Assembly (NCBI GenBank): GCA_021773055.1
Contig: JAJFKV010000017.1
Location: 1-64,000, forward strand
From: Woeseiaceae bacterium
GTDB lineage: Bacteria; Pseudomonadota; Gammaproteobacteria; Steroidobacterales; Woeseiaceae
Length of the DNA: 64,000 nucleotides
Direction of reading: 5' to 3'
Shown here: positions 6,234 to 16,800 of the stretch, piece after piece
How the letters are laid out: the number at the start of each line of letters is the position of its first letter
Numbering within the stretch: position 1 is the first letter of the stretch
Notes under the pieces: generated by a model
The model's database searches: none
What the model was told of the DNA's origin: nothing
The model's input: the letters and a program-made list of their open reading frames with translations, nothing else
Translations under genes and position numbers: made by a program

Positions 6234-8615
6234 CTAGTTCGAGAAACGCTTTCTTAATGTGATACCGATCGTGCGAGGCATATTGGCACGGAAACCAAGT
6301 CGTGCACGGCCGCCACGTTCGCGGTCGAACGAGGTATTGGCATTCTCATCACCGAGGTTGCGAACATAGATCACAGCAGACCAGTCATCCTTCTCAACCG
6401 ATGCGCTCAGATTAATGATCGTGTACGGATCAAGCTCCAGATCTACGACGTTCAGCTCGTTACCTGTAGCACCACCAAATGGCAGTCCAGAAGTGAACTG
6501 ACCGGAACCCGCAGTTTGGTCACTCGGCTGTGTGATGCGATCACCAACATGTTGCACCGTTAGCGTTACCGAAGCATCAGAGCCACCGAAGGCCTGCAAC
6601 GGGAAATAGTAGCTACCCGTTGCTGCGAACTGGAATTCGGGAACTGATGCAAGGCGATTTCCGTCCTGAACGCCACCGAGAATTGCACCGTTTGCGTCAA
6701 CAACCGTCGAATCAAACTCTGACTCCAGGATGCTACCGGCAAGCGAAAAGTACAAAGACTCAATCGGCTGCGCACTCACTTCGAATTCAACACCCGCCGT
6801 GTGGGAATCGGCAACATTGAACGAAATACGCGATGAGCAAGACCCTGCGTCGAGCGTTACCTGCAAGTCTTCAATGTCAGAATAGAATGCACCAGCATTG
6901 AACGTTACGCCGCTATCCCAGGTGGATTTAATACCCGCCTCATAGTTCCACATCTTCTCATCGTTGTAATCCTGGAAGCTGCCAAAGACCAGCAGATCCT
7001 GCGGCGTACACAAGCCGGTATTGAGCGGATCATTCACGCCTCCGAGACGAAAGCCTTGTGAGGCCTGTGCGTTGAACGTCACATTGTCGTTAAGATTCCA
7101 GCTACCGAGTATGCGCGGTGTGAAGCCATCCGACGTGGTCGAATTTAGCTGCTGTGGGCCACCAGCCGCGAACAAACCACCCGTGATGATCGTACGGCTC
7201 TCATCGAAATCGTAAAAACGCCCGCCTGCTGTCAGGTGGAAGGTGTCAGATACATCGTACGTAACCTCACCAAAAAACGCCGTCTGCTCGATGTCGTACG
7301 GCAGGTCTGAGTTGAACGCCGAGTCCAGGTTCGGGAAGCCGTTGGCAACGGCGGCCGATGTACCGGCGCCGAGGGTTGCATCCGTTACAGCCGCGTAACC
7401 CGGCGTTGGCAGACGCTGTTTGTACTCACGTTCGGTGTCCGACAAGAAAGCGCCGACAACCCACTGCCACGCGCCATCATTCGTCGATGCAGCACGCAGT
7501 TCAAACGTCGTTTGCTGCAGATCCGTCGTATCACGAAGATTGGACGGCAGTAGCACGCCAGCGTCCGGGAAGCCAAGATCAACGGAGACGCTGCCCGACA
7601 ACGCGCTTGCGTCACGGCTAACCAGGATTTCCCGGTCGAGATCACTCGCAGCGAAGGTCACAGTGAAGTCTTCGAACGCCAGATCGGCTACGACATCTAT
7701 CAGCAGCGTCTCGTCCGAGAATTCTTCGTCGAGGAGCAAGAATTGCTGCCGTTCGCCGAGCTGAATCGGTGTTCGGGTCGTCGTATGCGGATTTGCGAAC
7801 AGATTGAATACTTCCTGGCGATTGAAGCCGTCGGTCTCGATTTCCTGATAAACCACACGCGGCGTAATCGTGAAGTTTTCCGTTGGCGAAAAGGTCAGCG
7901 CTGCCCGCACGCCGGTACGATTGCCACTATTTACATCACTTGTGATGCTGCCATCCTCGCGCAGTGCGTCGATGAAACCACCATATTCGGTGGTATATCC
8001 CACGAGGCGCAGCGCCGCGTTATCGCTAAGCGGCAAATTGACCATGCCTTTGATGCTGCCGCCAATATCACCATCCGTAACCGAATTGAGATCAAGCTCA
8101 ACATGTCCTTCGAAGCCGTCGAGGTCGGGTTGATTCGTGATGTAGCGAATCGTCCCGCCCACCGAACCGGAACCGAAGAGCGTGCCCTGTGGACCACGCA
8201 GGGTCTCGACGCGATTAAGGTCGTAGAGATCGAAGTCCGGTGTGAACAAAGAAAGTGAAATCACTGACTCGTCGAAATACACACCAACCTGCTCTTTCAC
8301 GCCCGGCTGATCGCGAACGATCTGGCCGGCGGATACGCCACGAATGGCAACCTGACTCTGGCCAGGCCCAAGGTTTTGTACGGTAAGACCGGCGATGTTT
8401 CTTGACAGTCCTTCGAGGTCTGTCGCGCCAGTTCGCTGAATATCAACCGCAGTCTGTGCGTTGATGGAGAACGGAATGTCCTGAATTGATTGCTCGCGTT
8501 TGGTTGCTGTCACAATGATCTCTTCGATCATGACCTGCGCAAACGCAGACCCCGAGATGCCCGTCGCAACCAGTGTCGCGACTAATCCACGTAATTTTTT
8601 CCCGATACCACTCAT
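6234..8615 (-). CDS. TonB-dependent outer-membrane receptor
   Basis: 793 residues. The signal peptide ends at SGSAFAQ (about residue 27), followed by a TonB box (EEIIVTATKREQ), a plug domain (about 45-165, with VETLRGPQGTLFGSGSVGGTI) and a 22-strand barrel to the C-terminus. The EEIIVTATKREQSIQDIP start is typical of a large receptor group often annotated for iron chelates, vitamin B12 or glycans; no substrate gene lies beside it. A GGGGGG ribosome site precedes the ATG. It has its own 147-bp upstream region with two dyads. The exbBD-like genes further upstream belong to another unit and need not energise it. Confidence 0.93.
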   Translation of the reverse strand: MSGIGKKLRGLVATLVATGISGSAFAQVMIEEIIVTATKREQSIQDIPFSINAQTAVDIQRTGATDLEGLSRNIAGLTVQNLGPGQSQVAIRGVSAGQIVRDQPGVKEQVGVYFDESVISLSLFTPDFDLYDLNRVETLRGPQGTLFGSGSVGGTIRYITNQPDLDGFEGHVELDLNSVTDGDIGGSIKGMVNLPLSDNAALRLVGYTTEYGGFIDALREDGSITSDVNSGNRTGVRAALTFSPTENFTITPRVVYQEIETDGFNRQEVFNLFANPHTTTRTPIQLGERQQFLLLDEEFSDETLLIDVVADLAFEDFTVTFAASDLDREILVSRDASALSGSVSVDLGFPDAGVLLPSNLRDTTDLQQTTFELRAASTNDGAWQWVVGAFLSDTEREYKQRLPTPGYAAVTDATLGAGTSAAVANGFPNLDSAFNSDLPYDIEQTAFFGEVTYDVSDTFHLTAGGRFYDFDESRTIITGGLFAAGGPQQLNSTTSDGFTPRILGSWNLNDNVTFNAQASQGFRLGGVNDPLNTGLCTPQDLLVFGSFQDYNDEKMWNYEAGIKSTWDSGVTFNAGAFYSDIEDLQVTLDAGSCSSRISFNVADSHTAGVEFEVSAQPIESLYFSLAGSILESEFDSTVVDANGAILGGVQDGNRLASVPEFQFAATGSYYFPLQAFGGSDASVTLTVQHVGDRITQPSDQTAGSGQFTSGLPFGGATGNELNVVDLELDPYTIINLSASVEKDDWSAVIYVRNLGDENANTSFDRERGGRARLGFRANMPRTIGITLRKRFSN

Positions 8616-8637
8616 AATTTGCCCCCCGGCCTGGAAA

Positions 8638-8703
8638 CCAGATAATTGAATCAGTATTGATTCTGGAATGCTGAACGTCTGATTTTAGTGCGGTTCTACC
8701 GCA
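8638..8703 (-). promoter_or_regulatory. Two operator-like dyads upstream of the TonB receptor
   Basis: Dyad one: GAATCA-GTAT-TGATTC at 8648-8663, perfect six-base arms. Dyad two: TGCGGT-TCT-ACCGCA at 8689-8703, perfect six-base arms. Both lie in the only non-coding stretch before the receptor and may bind a repressor or activator. I do not match either to a known consensus such as Fur. Confidence 0.4.
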
Positions 8704-8762
8704 ATACAACGGTTTCACATGAGACAAATATTGCGAGGGATCGATTTACGCGTCAAAAAGTC

Positions 8763-11700
8763 TTACAGACTGCCCGTTACGTTCAGGAAAACGCCCTGAT
8801 GGTCGAAGCTCAGCTCGGTCAGGTCAGCGGAGAAATCCGTGAAATTGTAGCCCAGACCGACCTTTAGATAATCACCGAGGTAACGTGACACGGTCGTAAG
8901 CACGCCACTACGGCTTTCGCTCAAGTCCGGCATGTCGAGCAGGCGAACTTCTGCCATGAACTCCCAGTTGTCGCGGAACTTGTAGTCACCGCGGAGCACA
9001 TACAGATTCGCGTTGTTTTGGAAGAACGTTGGATCTTCACGATCCAGACTTACCTGGCCAAGACGGTAGGCATATTTGCCACCCAACGTGAATTTCGGCG
9101 TCAGATCGTAGGTAACATCAATCGCCGCGATATGGCTCTTCTGAATAAATTCTGCGGCGATATTCTGCAGCGTAACCTGATCGGTGGTTGGCACATTGTA
9201 GAAGTAAGTGTACTTGAGCATCGTATTCAGGCGGTCATTGCTGACCGGACGATACGAGTAGCCTACCACCGCTTCGGTAAAGCCACCGTCATAAAATGTG
9301 CCCTGTGAGCTCTCGCTCTCCGAGTGATTGAGCTTGCCAACAATACGTCCTGACGGACCCATCTGATACTTGATGCTGTTGCGGAACAACCAGGTCGTGC
9401 GTTCGCTGCGACTTAAGTCATGTTGTTCGACGTCGTCATTTCGGTACTCGATACCGCTGACGAACTGCAGATCGCCCGCACCGAAACCAATTTGAATTCC
9501 TCCGGCGATCCGATCAGTCTCAGCGCCAGTAAAGGTGTCGTGCAAGGTGCCAATATCGGTGTTCAGGCCGAGACTCCAGCTATTTCCCGGGGCGAGGCTG
9601 ATGCCAGTTGAATGCGTCAAACCCATCATCGTATCGCTGCGCTGGTATCGCTCCTCGAGAAAAACGCTGGCGCTGTCCGAGAAGCGTGACTTGACACCGG
9701 CGATCAGATTTCCCTGGCTGCCACGAGTTGTGTTCAGGCCGTTGTCGGCGCGCTCGTTTTCCAGCGTGTAGTTAAGGTACATGCTGGTGTGGTCCGAGTA
9801 CTTGTAATTTGTGCCGAGCCGCCCACCCGCACCGAGATCGCCGCTCGAAACTTCAGCATCGACCTGCAGCTTTTCCGAGAACTGCATGGTGCCACCCATA
9901 CCGGCACGCGCGTTTTCCTGGCGAGTCCCGGTGACGGACAACGTATCCTGCACAAAGCCGTAGACGTTCCATGCGGACTTTGAATCGTAGCCAACCTGCA
10001 GGACCGCATCGGCTCGTTCACCTTCGTCCTGTGTCAGCGGCACAATAATCGATCGGTCAATACGCTCATCTTCACGGTAACCGGCGCTTATGTCCCAGCG
10101 CTCAGCAATCTTGTAACCGATACTGTATTCCTGTGCCCGAGTCTCGATACCCTGTAACTGGATTCGATTGTCGACTTTGGCGCCGACGATGAAACGATCT
10201 GCAAAAGGCAAACTGAACGTGCCGCCGTAGTTCCTGGTATCGGTCAAAGCCGTCAGGCCCGGTGCGGAGTAACCCGCATCAACTTCTTGCATGTACAGCG
10301 TCATGCGCGCATCGATACCGAAGTCGACAATATCGGTAGCTCTCAGACTGATATCCGCACGGCTCGCATCCGCCTTGGCGTCAGCAAATTGCGTTGGGTC
10401 GTAACCGTTGAATTCATAACCACCGTCAGTGGAGAACAAGGGCATTGTCAACAAACCCTCACTCGTAGCCTGTTGAACCTTGAGCCAGGATTCAGGGCTG
10501 AGTCGCAATGTCAGATCGGCTGCCTGCAATGTGCTGTCGACACCGTCCTGCTCATTAACGTTTGATGTTAGTCCCAGCTTTACGTGGTCGCCGAACCAAT
10601 AATGTGCCTGCCCGCCAACAGACAGGGCATCAATACTGTCGAAACCCGGACTGTATTCGTAACGTACTACGAGGTACGCGTCGTCACCGGAAACCGCGCC
10701 GCTACGAACCAGCAAGTTATCATCCGCTGTCGATGCCAATGGCTCGGCCAGCACGACGCGTCCCTGCAGGTAGTCAATGTCGTAGTCGATCGCCGGTGTC
10801 AGGTTGACGACCCCAGTCACAATGCCGGAGGCCTTGTCACGCAATTCAATGCGGATGCGCTCCGATCCGGTCAGCAGGTCCTGGCGGCGCAGGAAGTATA
10901 GTGACCCGCCGGTACCCCTGAATTCTTCACGACTGCCGATCGTACCCGGTTCCGCGGCGAACATGTCAGCAGTGAAACGTCGTTCGCCAAACTCTGTGGT
11001 TGCGTCGGTCTGGTAATGTGCGTTCGCGCCATACAGGCCACGGTCGACGTGTGCCAGCTCATTGTTTACGTAGCCAACCTTGAAGTTACCCCACTGGCCA
11101 TAGTTGTCATCCTGGCTAACCCGCGCAAAGAACTTGCCCATCGTCGGCGCCATCTCTTCGACGGTGCTGTCGTCTCCAAAAGTCGGGTAGTAATACTTCT
11201 CATCAATGCGCCTGAAGAATGCATCGGGTGACTTATCCATGAAACCGCTGAATAGGTTCTCGATCGGTCCTTCACGCGTATCGGCGCTCGCTGTTACTCG
11301 CCAGTGATCACCGAATTTGCCGTTAACGAAGAACGCCAGTCGCCCATCAATGTTGGAGTCCGGGTCGTTAACTGAATTCGCGCCCTGCAGCAGATCGATT
11401 GGGCCATTCGACTCACTGCCGGATAACGTTAGATCGGCCATGCCAACGTAGAACCAGTCGTTGTTTTCGAACTCGAGGTCGCGCAGGTAAAGCTCTCCAC
11501 GCCCCTCTTTGTCCAGCACGGCAACCTCCACGGTGTGTAAACCCTGCGGCAGAATTTCCTCAGCGACGAACTCTCCGTTTTCATCAATGGGAATTGGCCG
11601 GCCTGCAACCCAGACCTCTTGCTCATCGGAAATTCCGCGGCCGCGAACACTAACGGTTCCGCTGCTGAGACCAATGTTCTGTAAGCCGAGTGTGTTTTCG

Positions 11701-13856
11701 CCGTAGGCCGCAAACAGTATGGGATCCTCATCGGGTTCGTCGACCCCATCATCCAGCGGGATTTCCTCCAGCTCAAACTCGGCGTCATAGTCGATCGACA
11801 GTGCTTGCGGCTGGGTTTCGTCGAAATTTCCATCGCTACCGTATGCTCTCAGCACATAGGCAAGCTTTTCCATGGGCGCACGGAAACTATCTGAAGTTGG
11901 CAACCAGGTCGATGTGCCTTCAAGACTCATTTCAATGACATCAAGCGGTTCACTTTCCAGCGACTGTCCGGTCTCGAACACGCGAATTTCCGCGCGCTCG
12001 ACAAAGTGTGAATAGTTGGTATACATCCGGAACTGAACTTCGGACGCGAATATGTCGCCGTCATTCAGTGCCACAACGCCGATACGCTCCGGTTCCGCCA
12101 GCACGCTGAGCCTCGGCGCAGACTTCAGATTATCGAAACCGAATTGAATATCCGCCTGCGCCAGTGCGACGTCTGTGCAGCGCTGAATATCCGACGAGCT
12201 GCGCTTCGGGTCATCAATCGGCTCACCGTCTACTGTGATACGCATCAGGTTTAATCCGAGCGGATTCTCCGGACTAAGTTCGCGCGTCATGCGCGTAACG
12301 TCGACGCCTTCGTAATCATCCAGGACGGCTAATTCGTCATAAACAACCTGCACTGCAACGTGCGAAGTTTCACCCTGGATGAATCCGGCATTGACGACAT
12401 CGTCCGAATGCACATATCCGCGCCCTTCAAATTCTACCTGCGACGTGTCGAGCAACATGTCTGTTGCCAGTTGCTCCATCGCGCGCCGCGCCCGCGATGC
12501 GGAAAGGCCGATGTCGTCCCCGTAGACACCCGCCGTGCGGCGAGCGAGTCGTTCGTTCCGTGTGTAGCCAACGAAGCGAAGTCGCGGGTTAGTCTTGTCA
12601 GCCACATCCTGAAGCCCGCGGCGCAACAAACCCGTATAGCCGGCCCGAACAACGGGCCTGCCGTCCGCAAAGCTGATATTGTCGATTGATCCCCACGGGG
12701 GATCGTAAACTTTGGTCACCATCTCGGCGCCTGCATCACCCGGACACAGTTGCGGTTCGTCCGGTAGATCCTGCAATGGGTCGTCATACCAGAATTCAAC
12801 TTCCACGCGACGATTGAGCGCTCGCCCTTGTGCGGTCTCGTTGGACCCCAATGGCCTCGTCGCGCCGCGGCCATCGCTCTCAATGACATTGGTCGACAAT
12901 ACCAGGCCGTCCTGAATGGCGAGCGCAACGCGACGCGCACGTGCTTTCGACAGGCCTGTGTGATCACCGTAAATTCGCTCCGTGCGACCGGTCAGCGGTA
13001 CCCCGTCCGTGAAGCCAACAAACTTCACGACGACATTTTCCTTTCCTGCAAGATTGCTGAAGCCCTGCTGCACCTGCTCGATGAACACGTCGTTTACCTC
13101 GATCGCTTCCGCGCCGTAATACAGCGGAGCGATCAGGTTCTGAACCCGCGCACGCTTAGCGTGGCCATCGACGTATCTCAGTTTACAAACCGTTTCGATA
13201 CGACACACTTTGACGGTCTCGACCTCATGTTCGACCAGGTATTCTTCCAGCCCGACCTGGTCGCGAATTTCGTCGTACCAAACCTCGACTTCGACGCGAC
13301 GGTTTCGCGCGCGGCCCGCCTCGCTGCTGTTGGACGCGACCGGATCCATGTCACCCTGCCATGAGTACGATACAGCTTCGGCCGGCAACGCCAGTGCCGT
13401 TTGAATGTGCTCCGCAACTTCACCAGCCCGCTCCTGCGACAAGCCCATGTTGTCCATGTATATCCTGACCAGGCGTGGCGACAGCGGCTGATTATCGGCA
13501 TGTCCTACAAGGTGCAGACGAACATTCAGACGGTCTTTCATACCGTCCAGAATTTTGCCGAGCGCCTCAACCGTTCCCTCCGGAATTTGCGCGACACCGG
13601 ACTCGAAGTGAATCGGTGCCACTACGTTGCTGAGCTTGATGGTCTCGAAGCCATCCTTGAGTGTTTCGCGAGTCTCGATTTCGTCACTTGCTTCGGTCGC
13701 GAAGCGCTCCGGATCCTGCACCCACTGCATGAAATCAATGTCATTGGAGAGGTGGCGCTCGACGCCCTCACCCATTGGTGTCTCATCGACATCCTGTCCG
13801 CTCGCAACCGGCGGCAGCAACAGCATCAATGCGGCAAATCGGGTCAGCGTAATCAT
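8763..13856 (-). CDS. Giant outer-membrane protein: three OmpA-like domains plus beta-barrel
   Basis: 1,697 residues. Signal peptide (1-20, ending VASG). Three OmpA/MotB-like domains follow at about 80-195, 230-358 and 388-515. The first two end in the typical R-(A)-R/L-NRRVEV motif, and the third is degenerate, with SRARRAMEQL kept and the NRRVEV motif lost. Next come beta-rich Ig-like segments (about 520-820, including GTVSVRGRGISDEQEVWVAGRPIP). From about 830 to the end, alternating amphipathic strands with aromatic girdles suggest a large outer-membrane barrel that ends NVTGSL. OmpA-like domains normally bind peptidoglycan, so one protein may join cell wall and outer membrane. Its ATG overlaps the stop of the DUF11 gene (ATGA), so the pair is co-translated. 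The function is not known to me. Confidence 0.85.
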   Translation of the reverse strand: MITLTRFAALMLLLPPVASGQDVDETPMGEGVERHLSNDIDFMQWVQDPERFATEASDEIETRETLKDGFETIKLSNVVAPIHFESGVAQIPEGTVEALGKILDGMKDRLNVRLHLVGHADNQPLSPRLVRIYMDNMGLSQERAGEVAEHIQTALALPAEAVSYSWQGDMDPVASNSSEAGRARNRRVEVEVWYDEIRDQVGLEEYLVEHEVETVKVCRIETVCKLRYVDGHAKRARVQNLIAPLYYGAEAIEVNDVFIEQVQQGFSNLAGKENVVVKFVGFTDGVPLTGRTERIYGDHTGLSKARARRVALAIQDGLVLSTNVIESDGRGATRPLGSNETAQGRALNRRVEVEFWYDDPLQDLPDEPQLCPGDAGAEMVTKVYDPPWGSIDNISFADGRPVVRAGYTGLLRRGLQDVADKTNPRLRFVGYTRNERLARRTAGVYGDDIGLSASRARRAMEQLATDMLLDTSQVEFEGRGYVHSDDVVNAGFIQGETSHVAVQVVYDELAVLDDYEGVDVTRMTRELSPENPLGLNLMRITVDGEPIDDPKRSSSDIQRCTDVALAQADIQFGFDNLKSAPRLSVLAEPERIGVVALNDGDIFASEVQFRMYTNYSHFVERAEIRVFETGQSLESEPLDVIEMSLEGTSTWLPTSDSFRAPMEKLAYVLRAYGSDGNFDETQPQALSIDYDAEFELEEIPLDDGVDEPDEDPILFAAYGENTLGLQNIGLSSGTVSVRGRGISDEQEVWVAGRPIPIDENGEFVAEEILPQGLHTVEVAVLDKEGRGELYLRDLEFENNDWFYVGMADLTLSGSESNGPIDLLQGANSVNDPDSNIDGRLAFFVNGKFGDHWRVTASADTREGPIENLFSGFMDKSPDAFFRRIDEKYYYPTFGDDSTVEEMAPTMGKFFARVSQDDNYGQWGNFKVGYVNNELAHVDRGLYGANAHYQTDATTEFGERRFTADMFAAEPGTIGSREEFRGTGGSLYFLRRQDLLTGSERIRIELRDKASGIVTGVVNLTPAIDYDIDYLQGRVVLAEPLASTADDNLLVRSGAVSGDDAYLVVRYEYSPGFDSIDALSVGGQAHYWFGDHVKLGLTSNVNEQDGVDSTLQAADLTLRLSPESWLKVQQATSEGLLTMPLFSTDGGYEFNGYDPTQFADAKADASRADISLRATDIVDFGIDARMTLYMQEVDAGYSAPGLTALTDTRNYGGTFSLPFADRFIVGAKVDNRIQLQGIETRAQEYSIGYKIAERWDISAGYREDERIDRSIIVPLTQDEGERADAVLQVGYDSKSAWNVYGFVQDTLSVTGTRQENARAGMGGTMQFSEKLQVDAEVSSGDLGAGGRLGTNYKYSDHTSMYLNYTLENERADNGLNTTRGSQGNLIAGVKSRFSDSASVFLEERYQRSDTMMGLTHSTGISLAPGNSWSLGLNTDIGTLHDTFTGAETDRIAGGIQIGFGAGDLQFVSGIEYRNDDVEQHDLSRSERTTWLFRNSIKYQMGPSGRIVGKLNHSESESSQGTFYDGGFTEAVVGYSYRPVSNDRLNTMLKYTYFYNVPTTDQVTLQNIAAEFIQKSHIAAIDVTYDLTPKFTLGGKYAYRLGQVSLDREDPTFFQNNANLYVLRGDYKFRDNWEFMAEVRLLDMPDLSESRSGVLTTVSRYLGDYLKVGLGYNFTDFSADLTELSFDHQGVFLNVTGSL

Positions 13857-16800
13857 CGCTCACCCTCCCGCGGTTGTGCTGCAGGCTTGCCCAGACGCCA
13901 GTGGATCTCAGGCTCGATGATCAGCTCGTAGCAACAGTTAAGCTCTTCCCAGGCGTCGCCAATTTGGGTTTTGAGTGACTGCAGTCGTTGCTGGACCAAC
14001 ACTTCTGGCTCGACATCAGCGACGTAAGACAGACGTAATATTGCGGGTGCCTTCTTGAGTTCGTCGATCAGCAAATCGATTCGCGGCGCCCACTGCTGGC
14101 GCATCACAACCTCGTTCGGTTCGAACACGGCGTCAGCAATATCAAGGCCAACGACCCTGTGAATCGACGCACCAAAGTTGATGCGCAATGCTTTACCACG
14201 AGTCGCCCGTTGTACCTGTACCGGGCGTGTGGACGCTCGGAAACCACTCGGCAGTGTCCGGTCATCGAGCTTCAACACGAAGTTGCTGCCGCGACTTTCG
14301 TTCGGCACGGTAGCGCAAGTGATGTGATAGCGACCATAGGCGTCCGTTTTGGCAACCAGACCCTTCGCTGTTACCAGTCGTACGCCCGACAGTCCCTCTT
14401 CGTCATTGTCCTGATAAGCATTTCGGTTAGTGTCGTTGAACACCTTGCCTGTCACGTCGGTACAGTCGAAGGTTGGGTCCGGAATAATCCGTACCGTGGC
14501 AGATGCCTCTTCTGATATTGCGCTACCCAGTATTGAATTTGTCGCTTGCGCACGATTGACGAATTCGCCTTCGGTGACGCCGGCACCGGCCGCAAGCAAC
14601 AGTTTAATTGTGTGTCGAGTGTCGACAGTCAGTGTGAAGTTCGACCAGACCAACTCCCGCCCGACTATTGTTGGCTCCAGGGGCTGATCATCGAACCTCG
14701 CCGATCCCTCGATGTAGCGGAAGCCGGCCGGGAAACGGTCGATGACATTGACGTTCTGAAGATCGATACCGAAAGAGTTACTTACCGTGATGATGTACGG
14801 AACCAGCTGGCCGCGGGTTACGTTCAACATCGGCGTGGTCTTTGTTACCGCAACGGCTCCGTTGAGGCGCGGATCCAAAGGCACGTGATTGTTGAAGAGC
14901 TGGCTTGAACCCGGACTCTGAGTCGCGTCCAGCCTCAGGAACAGATGGTAATCGGTCGCCGAACTTTGTGCCGGAACGGACGTGGGAGGCGCGAACTCCG
15001 AGGCCTGCGCTTCGCAGGTTTGCAGGACTCCCAGGACGGCATCATTGGATGATCCCGGACAGGACGGAACGTCGAACGGCAACGCCGTCTCATCCGAACT
15101 TGGCGGAATCAACACAGACACGCCTGGAACAAAACTGGTGTCCGGCGCCGTAACCTGAATCAGATAATTGAGACCGCTCGGACATGCCGGATCGGAGAAA
15201 TTGATATCGAATTTATAATAGCCATTCGAAACCGTAACCTGACCCTGGTGGTTCGGATCATCAAAACACGATGATGGCAATGCGAGGTTATTGCGAGGAT
15301 CTACAAGCGAAACGATCGCGCCGGTTACCGGTGTCCTGCCGACAGAAGCGTATATAACGCCGTTCGGATCGACCGGCATATTCAGGGCAAGCAGATTGCT
15401 GCCTTCCTGTACGTCGATCTCGGTGATTTCTTGCTGGCCATCGGTGAAATCAGAATCCGAAGCACCCAGCAAGGCCGTTGTCGAAACAGCGCCGGGTGCA
15501 CTGAAGCGCAAGGAATACATTGATCCAGTGGCGTAATTCGGAATAACGTTGTTAAACAGGTAGTAACCATCGGTATCTGTAACCATCGACCGAACTGGCT
15601 GACCATCCAGCAACAATTCAACGCGCCACCCCACAAGAGGCTGCTCGAAGCCGCCAGGGGTGTTTTCGTGATCCGCGTCGTGCCAGACGTTGCCACTCAG
15701 CATTCCAGCATCCGGCATCGCACCAACGTCGATCATTACCGTTGCTTCTGCCTGCTGCTGCGGATCGTCCCAATAAACGCGAGCTGTGTTTACGATCGTC
15801 GTACCCTCAGCAAGGGCAGGATCAATGATCGCGCGGAAGCGCAGCACGGCGAACTCGCCTGGTGCAAGGGCGCCGTAATTCGAAAAGTAGTCGGCGGTTA
15901 TGATCGGGTCTGCAAAGCTGACACCGGTTGCCAGTCCGTTCAACGTAGCGGACTGATCCACATACGTCAGGTAATCGGGGTTCGTCTCATTGAGATCATC
16001 GCCGATGGTCACGTACAGCGCGGGTACCGCGCCGACATTTTGAACAGTGACAACATACTCCAGCGTTGCTCCCGCAATCGCCGCCCCGCCGTCAACGACG
16101 GAGACTTCCTTAACGATCGTCAGTGCCTGGGCATCGCCCACAACAACGATTGTCGGTTCGGGTCCCGTCGCCGGATTACCGTCACCGTCAGTCAGGAGAT
16201 TCGCGACCTCTGCACTGTAAATCGTGGCCTGATTCACGATCAGGCTGCCGCGGACAGCGGTAGAGTCAACCAGCAGGTCAAACTGCACGACGGCCGATTC
16301 GCCGGGTGAAAGAACACCGTCACCGGTTCCTGGTATCGGCAGGTCTGCAGAACTGACATCGATGCGTGCTGCAAGCGGGAACACGCCGCCATCAGGGCGA
16401 CCGATAGCGGCACCATTCAAAGTGGTACTGTCGGCAACATAAGAGGAATTGGCAGGGACGTCATCGAACAACTCAACAATCGTCGCCGGTACACTGCCAT
16501 TGTTGTATATCGTTATTGTGTATCGCAGCGTGTCGTCCGGATCGACGATGTTCGGTGAGCCATTGTCGATCTGCAACACGGCAGACTTTTCAGCGAACAG
16601 CAGTGGAAAGTTGCCTACTACATCACGCGTCGGGTCATCGGCCAGTTCTGTTCCCGGATCATCGGATGGTTGATCCGCGATGCCCTGATCAACAGCACTG
16701 ACGAATGCCTGGTTCGATATAATCGTGCCATCCGGCACGTCCGCATTGACGGCAACGTCGAACGTAATCGTGGCAACGTTATCGGCAATACCCGCATTCA

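Noticed and set aside
15668..16309. Forward-strand open frame of 213 codons
   Set aside because: Antisense to the DUF11 gene; composition shows no fold, no family motif and no ribosome site.
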